Positions 8,532-14,676 of a stretch of 14,676 nt of DNA are shown here, piece by piece. Each line of letters opens with the position of its first letter. Position 1 is the first letter of the stretch. The stretch is from positions 1 to 14,676 of the forward strand of contig CALSCQ010001623.1 in the NCBI GenBank assembly GCA_943704525.1, given 5' to 3'. This DNA is from Pigoraptor vietnamica (taxonomy: Eukaryota; Opisthokonta; Filasterea). Below the pieces are notes generated by a model. The model was given only the letters and a program-made list of their open reading frames with translations. It was not told where the DNA came from and searched no databases. A program made the position numbers and the translations under genes.

Positions 8532-10043
8532 TTATCGTATCACGCTGCCCACTTGGAACTCGCGCGAAGTAAAAACGGGAAGTCCACCGTCCCTGCGCGG
8601 CTCAAAGTCAATCGCGTTAAACAACCATGGAGCGCATACGTGCGCGCCGAGTGTGCACGTGAGCGCCCGCGTGAGGTGAATGTCACCACTTACCGAGGTG
8701 TGTCTGGACCGTATACTTCAAGTTGCCGCAAGTGCGAGTCCTTCCCATTCTGGTGGTTTGACACAATCACAACTTGCAGCATGTGCGTGCGAAGGGGACT
8801 GCGCATGTCGACAACAGCAGCCGTTAGAACACAGCTTGCACACACAGCAAGGCGGGACAAGGAGACAGACGCGAGAGCACATTGCTGTGTGCGTTCGCCG
8901 AGCGTACGAGTGGCCAGCACGCAACGCACACTGTGCGCAGACGCAGGAGTGGGTGCAACGCCTACCACCCAAGCACATTTTCTAGGACGCACCTGCCGTC
9001 CGCGCGCTTGAGCGGAATGTACGTCCAGCCTGTGGGATCGTTCAGTTCCACGGACGTCACATCCTGCACATTGACGCAAGGCGACATCAGAAGTATTCGC
9101 GTACGCTAGCACGCACAACGCAACACACGCACAACACACGCGCGCACACACGCACGCAAGCACGCGCACACACGCACACGCACGCACATGCGCGCAAGCA
9201 CGCACGCCCGCACGCACAATTCACACACATACGCGAGGGTGCACGTCCAAAACACTCGTAAAAGGATGAGGATGCAAGCTCGGCACCTGAAGGTCGTGGA
9301 ATGTAGTTCCAGCCTTGATCACGATCTTCTTCGGCGTGTAGCTCTCGTCGAGCTTGACGTCGGTATACAGAGCCACCTCCTAACGCGGCGTTGGTTTCAC
9401 AGTCCATATGTTCAGAGAAATATTGTGGACGCGAGGGTACTAGAGAGAACACATAAAGATCGATAGAAGACGTGAGCGTGTGCGTGCATAGCACACAAGC
9501 GTGCTCTTCTCTCCACGTAAAAGGTTCCAAAGAGTGTGCACACACGGCCGCACCTTCACGTCTGTCTTTCGCGCGAATTGTATGTTTACATGATGTGGTT
9601 GCGCGCTATCCGACCTGGCACATCGAGCAAATTTTAGATTCAAACTCGCCCCGTCGAAAGGAAAAGCCGCGCATGCGAAGTATCGGTGCTACGCGGAGGG
9701 CAAGAGACACAAAAGACGCCCCACGCTACAAAGCACGGGCCGTCGCAACACGCACATCTTTGGAGGGAACGCTCGAGTACAAACTCTAGAGCCTGCGCCC
9801 CAATCACTTACTGCCAGTACGTCTCGGTGCTCCCGTCGCGAAGATTTTCCACGCCAAAGCCCACTTTACACGACGAGAGAGACCATACCGCCTGCGAGCC
9901 GATTTCTCGTCTTACGGGCTCCTTATTCTCGAGAACTGCGCCAGAACAACGCGCACGCGCGAGTCAATGCGAAGGGCAAGAGCAATGGCCAACACGCACA
10001 GCAAACTGCTCCCGCGCGGCGTACTTTGTAACACATCCTCCAT
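8532..10043 (-). CDS. ANAPC10: Anaphase-promoting complex subunit 10 (APC10/DOC1)
   Basis: DOC-domain subunit of the APC/C ubiquitin ligase; with the CDC20/CDH1 co-activator it forms the D-box degron receptor and gives processive ubiquitination. Seven exons on the minus strand: 10043-10007, 9935-9812, 9614-9554, 9379-9287, 9063-8993, 8798-8694 and 8592-8532, giving 183 residues (human 185). The beta-jellyroll DOC domain spans about 22-160. Family blocks are [15 protein letters not shown] (22-36), [13 protein letters not shown] (44-56), QPHHVNIQF (59-67), DESYTPKKI (about 84-92), [10 protein letters not shown] (about 113-122) and [17 protein letters not shown] (142-158). The C terminus is Ile-Arg, the IR tail that docks on a TPR subunit such as APC3. 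Phases agree for all joins. The first exon is the weakest: its donor is GTTTGC, so the first 13 or so residues could differ. The exons are scattered through CA-rich introns and are invisible to a simple long-ORF search. Confidence 0.95.
9113..9236. repeat. CA-rich low-complexity tract in an APC10 intron
   Basis: About 120 bases of CA/CG alternation (ACGCAC, ACACAC and ACGCAAGCACGC steps) within the intron 9064-9286. On the sense (minus) strand of APC10 it reads as GT/GC alternation. Confidence 0.9.
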
Positions 10044-10189
10044 TCTAAAACGTTGCAATCGTCGCGAAAAATGAGACGGAAACCAGCATGCAGAGACAAA
10101 AACAGTGAGACTGTCTTGCACTGGTGCGCGCCGTCCGGCGAGTAGTAACATGTGATGACACGGGTGCCGGCAGCACTCTGGAGGCCGAA

Positions 10190-10209
10190 GCCGGCCAGTC
10201 ACGGCCGGC
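10190..10209. repeat. GC-rich perfect hairpin
   Basis: GCCGGCC (10190-10196) and GGCCGGC (10203-10209) form a perfect seven-pair stem with a six-base loop, about 150 bp upstream of the APC10 start. A shorter palindrome TGCCGGCA lies nearby at 10165-10172. Function unknown. Confidence 0.7.
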
Positions 10210-10348
10210 AGTACTATGGTCCCTGACGGTCATGCTGTTGAACGTCTCCTTCAAACCTTTGTCGACACCAGCACCAGTGACCTCGTCAGAAGCAGCGCCC
10301 GCAGTGAGTCGCCCTATCAACGTACCGCGCGGTGGGATCCGTCTACAG

Positions 10349-10350
<2 letters not shown>

Positions 10351-10381
<31 letters not shown>
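10351..10381. repeat. 31-base poly(T) tract (poly(A) on the minus strand)
   Basis: An uninterrupted run of 31 T flanked by ACAGAA and GTTTCAG. It is either a promoter-proximal nucleosome-excluding tract of APC10, whose start codon is about 310 bp away, or the poly(A) tail of a retroposed sequence lying on the minus strand with its body at higher coordinates. I found no clear target-site duplication. Confidence 0.9.
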
Positions 10382-10382
<1 letters not shown>

Positions 10383-10493
10383 TTTCAGTGCCGGTCTCTG
10401 ACCCCGGCGGCCAGCGTCGGCGGACTCAGTACACCGGGGTCTCAGTCTGAGCAGTGACGGATTATTCCCACCCCTGACCCTTCTCAGTTTCCC

Positions 10494-10526
10494 AACACAC
10501 ACACACACATACACACACACACACAG
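10494..10526. repeat. (CA)n microsatellite
   Basis: Alternating AC of about 33 bases with one T interruption near 10510, about 110 bp from the poly(T) tract. Confidence 0.95.
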
Positions 10527-10602
10527 GCACTCAGCCCCGGTCTCGCCGTACGATTTTTTGAGCAAGAAACAGAGAGAGAGATGCCGGTATCCGACTCGGG
10601 CA

Positions 10603-10745
10603 CCGCCGGCGGCGGCCGTCAGATTAGGCTCAGGAAGTTTATTACCCCGGAACAGAGGCAGTCACGGGTGAGTACTTGAACGGGAATGCTGCCCCGGAGG
10701 ATCTGACTACGGCTATATACTGACCGCCCGCCGCGCCGGCCGCCG
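10603..10745. repeat. GC-rich imperfect foldback
   Basis: A left arm at about 10607-10624 (GCCGGCGGCGGCCGTCAG) faces a right arm at about 10719-10739 which, read on the minus strand, gives GCCGGCGCGGCGGGCGGTCAG. The arms pair imperfectly around a loop of about 95 bases that contains TATATAC near the right arm. It could be a small foldback element or chance pairing in GC-rich DNA. Confidence 0.4.
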
Positions 10746-10876
10746 GTTTTGAACTGTAGATGGTTCCGGCTGCGGTGCGTCTCTGACGTGGCATGAGGAC
10801 AACACAAGTGGGGAGCGTCTGCGCGCTCATATACGCCAACATGCTCGCACATACCCACACGCCCACGTGCACGCAC

Positions 10877-10940
10877 TCGCACATGCACGCACGAGCACAT
10901 ACGCGCACGAGCACATGCGTGCACGAGCACACACATGGGC
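10877..10940. repeat. 16-bp tandem repeat, about four copies
   Basis: Units start at 10877, 10893, 10909 and 10925. Copies two and three read GAGCACATACGCGCAC and GAGCACATGCGTGCAC; the first and last copies are more degenerate. Confidence 0.75.
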
Positions 10941-11179
10941 CCGCCAAATGGCACTGAACCGAATCCGTGGTTGCCGGCACACTGAGAGAGTTGAACTGAA
11001 TTCCTGTCCTCTGACCTCCGAGAACGCCCTCGATGGAAGAGTATTCCCTCGATCGCCGGTGCCGAAGATAGTCTGTGTGGTGCGGCTTTGTGAGTGTGAG
11101 TGACGAGGTGAGTCTGAGTGCTATTGTGTATTTACGCTCAAATGCAACAATAAATGCGACACAACGCGCGCAAAGAGCC

Positions 11180-12709
11180 TCAGTGCTTCAGCTTATAGCC
11201 CACACCGACGCCGGGCATCCAGTGGGCCAGCGCAAACGGCTTGGCGATGTCCGGCAACCGTCCGATCCCCCCAAAAACGCCGCACGCGTGGAACATAATC
11301 GACAGCAACAGCTCACTTGCGATGACGCTCGTGGACCACAGGAGGTGGTGGAACTGGTCTTCGACGACGTCGTGCTCCGTAAACGCCGTCGGGTCGAGTA
11401 CGATGGCGCCGCGCGACCCCATAAGCTCCATCGCAAGTCGCGACATGACGCGAAAGACGGCTCGCCCCTTATACAGCAGCGCCGTCCGCGGGGCCAGAGG
11501 GCCCTCGTCGCTGAAGCCGTAGTCGTTCATCCCCTTCCACACGACGCACACGTCCTTGTTGATGGCGTCCACGCGACCGCCTCGGGGCACGTTGTCGGCC
11601 CGCTTCGACGGGATGTCCGTGCGCGACATTGCCTTGACGTACTCGTCGAGCCCCTTCACGAACCGCTTCAGCCCGCCCTTAGGGAAGACTCCCCACGTGA
11701 ACATGCTGTCGGACGTGCTGCCGTTGTGGAATTCGTGGATGCCGGCGTTGGCCATGAAGACGTCCGGCGGGCGGTCCATCCCGAGGTCCTGCATCGCGAG
11801 CTCGACCGGGTTGCGGTCGTACGGGTCGTCGTACGACGTCTCCTTCCAGTTCACCGACAACATCACGCGCACGTTCCCGCGGCGGATGCGCACGTTACGC
11901 AAGGCGTCGAGCGCGCCGTCCGGACACGACGGGGACTCCGACGTGCGCCCGAGCGTGCACAGGTGCTCGAGCGGGTTGGTGTCGGCCGTGATCGCGAGCG
12001 TTTCGAGAAGCCTTCGCGCCTCTTCGCGCGTGATATCCGCAACGTCGACGTCGCGCGCTTCGATTATCCTCGCGTCCGTTTGTATGAGGCGGACGCACTC
12101 GATCATTTGCCCTCTTTCCTGCAACTCCAAGCACGCGCGATATTCCCTGTCGTACACCCCCGTCGGCCGCTTCGGTTTGAACGGCGAGCCGCTCGTGATG
12201 TCGCACAAGAGTTTCGCCATGACATCCGAGATCAGCCACGTCGTCGAGCACCCGGCGAGGTGAATCCATGTTCCGTTCAAATACGCGCGAAGCACTTCCT
12301 GCACAAACGGGATGGGACGCGGGATGTGCCGCGGGCTGGCGTGGTCGAGGGGGTCATCCCAGTACCCCGTATAATACCGACGCTCGCCGATCTTCTTCAC
12401 TAACCGCGAAGCCCCCTCCACGTGCTCCCAGAACGTCTTCTCGTCCGTGACCGTGTCGAATTCGCGTTCAGTGAACATGCGCCGCGCAAAGTCGGTCTCG
12501 AGGCTCTCGTGCGGAGGAAGCGTGAACGGCGTGTGGGGAGGCGGCGTTGGCCAGTCCCTTGCATACTCCAGCGAGATGGCTATGTCTGTGGTGTAGAGAC
12601 GCGCTCTGTAGCTCCACATGGCGAAGGCAAAAGCCGCCAACACCAACACGCCGAGCACGACACATCGTCGCCGGCATATCCCTAGTCGCACCAACGCGTC
12701 TGACATCAT
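11180..12709 (-). CDS. Type II membrane protein, probable PC-esterase-like SGNH-fold enzyme
   Basis: Single-exon protein of 509 residues. A short basic cytoplasmic tail (R13-R15) precedes one membrane anchor at about 16-34, so the rest should be luminal or extracellular; sequons at N145 and N329 fit this. Spaced blocks resemble the SGNH/PC-esterase fold. LAGCSTTW (151-158) stands where the GDS nucleophile motif lies (candidate Ser155), PDVFMANAGIHEF (315-327) resembles the block III strand and loop, VVWKGMNDYG (389-398) follows, and a DxxH pair is at Asp451-His454. The family includes polysaccharide O-acetyltransferases and acyl esterases of the Golgi, so sugar-ester chemistry is a guess. The start is ATGATG at 12709; the second ATG has the better context (A at -3). 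The frame stays open upstream but through AT-rich non-coding-looking DNA. It is the only intronless gene here. The coding region is secure, the function is not. Confidence 0.6.
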   Translation of the reverse strand: MMSDALVRLGICRRRCVVLGVLVLAAFAFAMWSYRARLYTTDIAISLEYARDWPTPPPHTPFTLPPHESLETDFARRMFTEREFDTVTDEKTFWEHVEGASRLVKKIGERRYYTGYWDDPLDHASPRHIPRPIPFVQEVLRAYLNGTWIHLAGCSTTWLISDVMAKLLCDITSGSPFKPKRPTGVYDREYRACLELQERGQMIECVRLIQTDARIIEARDVDVADITREEARRLLETLAITADTNPLEHLCTLGRTSESPSCPDGALDALRNVRIRRGNVRVMLSVNWKETSYDDPYDRNPVELAMQDLGMDRPPDVFMANAGIHEFHNGSTSDSMFTWGVFPKGGLKRFVKGLDEYVKAMSRTDIPSKRADNVPRGGRVDAINKDVCVVWKGMNDYGFSDEGPLAPRTALLYKGRAVFRVMSRLAMELMGSRGAIVLDPTAFTEHDVVEDQFHHLLWSTSVIASELLLSIMFHACGVFGGIGRLPDIAKPFALAHWMPGVGVGYKLKH

Positions 12710-13054
12710 TCGCAAAACAGCCAGAACGTCGGCGAGGGACGGAAGAGAGGTGGGGGAGGGGGGAGGGGGGGACGAGATAAGGACGCAGCGCGGGGTGTGA
12801 ATGTAAGGAGACGCGAGGGTGGCGAAAGATTTCGGTATTCGCGGTGAGAGAGCGCAGGTGGGTTGAGGTTTTTTGCACGTGTTGGAGATACTAAATACAT
12901 GTAAGTACTTAATTTGGAATTTAATGCCGGCAATATACAAGGTCAAATTTTTGTTGAACGCCAAAATCGGACCGGAAGTTGAATTTTGGGACATTGCTAA
13001 TAGGACAAAAAAAACAAATTACTTTGTTAGCACACATTCACGGCTGAACATTCT
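12710..13054. promoter_or_regulatory. Promoter region of the SGNH-like gene and 3' end of the PH-FYVE gene
   Basis: Spacer of 345 bases between two minus-strand genes. Next to the SGNH-like start it has a G-tract cluster (C-rich on the sense strand). Further out, about 12870-13035, it becomes AT-rich, with a perfect palindrome TAAGTACTTA (about 12902-12911) and an A8 run near 13008-13015. No coding exon was seen. Promoter function is inferred from position. Confidence 0.5.
12752..12771 (+). other. G-tract cluster with quadruplex potential
   Basis: Runs of five, six and seven G separated by single A residues on the plus strand, 43 to 62 bp upstream of the SGNH-like start codon. The sense strand of that gene is C-rich here, so the G-rich strand is the template strand in a likely 5' untranslated or promoter position. 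Confidence 0.7.
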
Positions 13055-14609
13055 TCAGGCCGTTTCGTTGATTGCGCCGTCCTCCTTCTTCTTGAACTTG
13101 TGGCGCTTCGGTCCCCTCTTCGTAGCGGCCGCAGACGTCCCCGCGGACGCTTCCTGTGCGTCCTCTGCGGGTGCGGCGGAAGTATCTTCCTGCGCCTCGG
13201 ATGGCACGGCGGCCGTTGCAGACGACGATGCTGCGGGCTCGGCGATCGCCGTCACATCGGCGGTCTCACTGGCCGGTGCGGCGGCGGACTGCTCTTCTGC
13301 CTCAGGCTTGGCCACGGCGGGCGGCGGCTGCGGGAAATCCTCCGCGGCGGCGCTCTTCGAAGGGAGCGTGGGGAGAACGCGGATGCCGAGGATCTTTTCC
13401 GCGGTCGGGAGGGCCTCGGGCGGGGCGTCAGGTACCGACTCGTTCACGCAGAACGTCGAGCGCCCAGACTCCTCGAGCTGATCGCCAGCGGCGCGCGAGA
13501 GCACGGGCGAGTCGATGCTCTTGACCTGGACCATTTCCGGCACGTGCGCGTCCGCGGCTTCCTGGGACTTATCGGACTTGTCCGCCCACTTCTTTCTGCG
13601 TGGAGGCGCGACGGGGTTCTTCGCGGCGGTCGACGGGGATTCCGCCGGCGATTCCACAGCGGGCGCAGGGTGCTCAGCCTTGGCGGGTTCCGTTGTCGGG
13701 GCTGGGGCAGGGACAGCAGCCGCCTTCGAACCGGCGTCGGCCTCTCCGTCGCTGTCCGACATGTCGCCCTCGCTGTAGTCGTCAAATTTCTTGGCGCGCG
13801 CCTGCGCGTCCGCGTCTGACGGGGCGGCAGCAGCGGCGGGTGCGCCTGCAGTCCCAGCTGTCGAACCCACTGTTCCGAGGGGAACGAGACTCGGGCGCTG
13901 GTGGCGTCCTCCACCCATGGAGAACACCTGCACGCACTCGTCACAGATGCGCTGCGGCTTCGACGAAATGTGGGTGAGGACCTTGGTCGTCGTGGAGCAC
14001 GGGTGGCAGACGACCTTGCCACAGTTGCGGCAGTGGTGCTGCGAATGTCCGAGGGGTGAAAGTGGAAGGCAATGGACGTAAGTGCCGACGCGACAACTAT
14101 GACAAACTCATATGATCCAACGGCAGTGCAATGCAGCGAGTGAGCGACGGCAGCCGCGATTGCGCGCACCTTGCGATTAAATGGACCGAACTTCGCAGTC
14201 TTGCAGACCATGCACGTGCCCACGGCCGTGTCGGGAACCCACACGGCGGCCACCTGATCCATGCGCGCTCCTGCGTGAAGATGCACACGCAGCCAACCGT
14301 GAGACGGCAACAGCAATTGAATTACCACCCTCGTAACATTCCAGCCGCGGCCCATTGCACGCACATGCGCAACACCTTCAGCCGCCTCTTTTCGTATGAA
14401 AAAATCCGCAGAGGTCAAACTCATAGTTACGAATGTGAATGGCACAATGCACAACGCAGATTCGGCCCTTGCACACTCACCGCCGCCCTCCGACGCACGC
14501 TCGACGTATTTCTGGAGATTCGCAAGCCAGTTGGCCTTGTCGGTAGCATTTTGGGCGACGACGTGGAACGACTTGCTGCGGTGGTTTATCTGGAAGGCGT
14601 TGTTGGGGT
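13055..14609 (-). CDS. PH-FYVE (phafin-like) endosomal protein, 5' end outside the window
   Basis: Phosphoinositide-binding adaptor expected on endosomes or lysosomes: FYVE binds PI3P and the PH domain adds lipid specificity. Three exons are visible on the minus strand, 14609-14481, 14270-14170 and 14038-13055, with consistent phases; upstream exons and the start lie beyond the window. The first holds the end of a PH domain, with a last helix carrying the typical Trp (KANWLANLQKYVE). Next comes a canonical FYVE domain: WVPD, CMVCKTAKFGPF, the basic core RKHHCRNCGKVVC and the closing RICDEC. PH directly followed by FYVE is the arrangement of PLEKHF/phafin proteins. A tail of about 285 residues is Ala/Pro/Glu-rich, with an acidic segment (YSEGDMSDSDGEAD) and a basic end (KRGPKRHKFKKK), much longer than in animal phafins. 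It looks disordered. Confidence 0.92.
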
Positions 14610-14616
14610 CTGCGTT

Positions 14617-14670
14617 GTGTGTGGGTGTGCGTGTGTGTGGGTGTGCGTGTGTGTGGGTGTGGGTGTTTGC
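14617..14670. repeat. GT-rich 16-bp repeat at the right edge
   Basis: Units GTGTGTGTGGGTGTGC at 14631-14646 and 14647-14662 (last base changed), after a shorter copy at 14617-14630. It lies in the partly visible intron of the PH-FYVE gene, just upstream of the acceptor at 14610-14611. On the sense strand it reads ACACCC/ACAC. The window then ends in a run of six G. Confidence 0.85.
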
Positions 14671-14676
14671 GGGGGG

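Larger units (their letters stand above)
10044..11179. other. Repeat-rich spacer between APC10 and the SGNH-like gene
   Basis: Spacer of 1,136 bases holding the APC10 promoter (left, since APC10 reads leftwards) and the 3' end of the SGNH-like gene (right). It contains a GC-rich hairpin, a 31-base T run, a CA microsatellite, a GC-rich foldback and a 16-bp tandem repeat, each listed separately. No coding exon, tRNA or snRNA was recognised. The simple repeats and T run suggest accumulated small insertions. Confidence 0.6.

Noticed and set aside
8665-8694. APC10 ending at the in-frame TAA directly after PDTPR
   Set aside because: The TAA is part of a GTAAGT donor. Splicing to 8592 restores the conserved C terminus with the Ile-Arg tail and a family-typical length.
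11075-12403. 442-codon open frame on the plus strand
   Set aside because: It lies opposite the SGNH-like gene, is rich in Arg/His/Val as expected from the antisense of GC-rich coding DNA, and has no recognisable domain.
12712-12994. N-terminal extension of the SGNH-like protein
   Set aside because: The frame is open, but the added sequence crosses the C-rich tract and AT-rich spacer and would bury the membrane anchor behind about 95 low-complexity residues. The ATGATG at 12709 gives a standard type II topology.
14611-14676. Telomere-like GT-rich repeat at the right edge
   Set aside because: The GT/GGGTGTG tract resembles irregular telomeric repeats, but it lies inside an intron of the PH-FYVE gene directly next to a splice acceptor, so a microsatellite is simpler.
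1-14676. tRNA, rRNA, CRISPR arrays, bacterial operons or prophage
   Set aside because: No cloverleaf with proper A and B boxes, no rRNA blocks, no spaced direct repeats and no Shine-Dalgarno-led gene strings were seen; the genes are spliced and eukaryotic.

Overview
The window is nuclear DNA from a GC-rich eukaryote. Five of its six genes are split by short GT-AG introns (43 to 223 bp), and none shows bacterial organisation. A delta-tubulin gene implies basal bodies with triplet microtubules, so a flagellated or ciliated protist is likely. I cannot place it more precisely from sequence alone. GT/CA simple repeats are common and lie mostly in introns and spacers.

Layout, left to right. (1) 350-3035, minus: an NBR1-type selective autophagy receptor in seven exons, with PB1, ZZ, four-tryptophan (FW) and a divergent UBA-like domain. 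(2) 3036-4008: divergent promoter region with a GT microsatellite and an AT-rich imperfect palindrome carrying TATA-like boxes. (3) 4009-5954, plus: delta-tubulin in eight exons. (4) 6541-8218, plus: a secreted or lysosomal LCAT/phospholipase-A2-group-XV-like acyltransferase in two exons, with signal peptide and complete catalytic triad. (5) 8532-10043, minus: APC10 (DOC1), the processivity subunit of the anaphase-promoting complex, rebuilt from seven small exons with its C-terminal Ile-Arg tail. (6) 10044-11179: repeat-rich spacer with a 31-base T run, CA repeats, hairpins and a 16-bp tandem repeat. (7) 11180-12709, minus: an intronless type II membrane protein that looks like a PC-esterase/SGNH-fold enzyme. 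(8) 12710-13054: spacer with a G-tract cluster and an AT-rich patch. (9) 13055-14609, minus, 5' truncated by the window edge: a PH-FYVE (phafin-like) endosomal phosphoinositide-binding protein.

The genes do not form one pathway; this is an ordinary compact protist gene neighbourhood. Three products have links to the endolysosomal/autophagy system (NBR1, LCAT/PLA2G15-like, PH-FYVE) and two to microtubule or cell-cycle biology (delta-tubulin, APC10), but I take the clustering as coincidence. The most interesting points are an NBR1 PB1 domain with both basic and acidic polymerisation faces, a divergent terminal UBA exon, the single intronless SGNH-like gene, unusual 5' splice sites (GTG[A/C]G), and the structured AT-rich and repeat-rich spacers. 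Exon joins were made by hand from splice sites, reading phase and family similarity; all internal phases agree.
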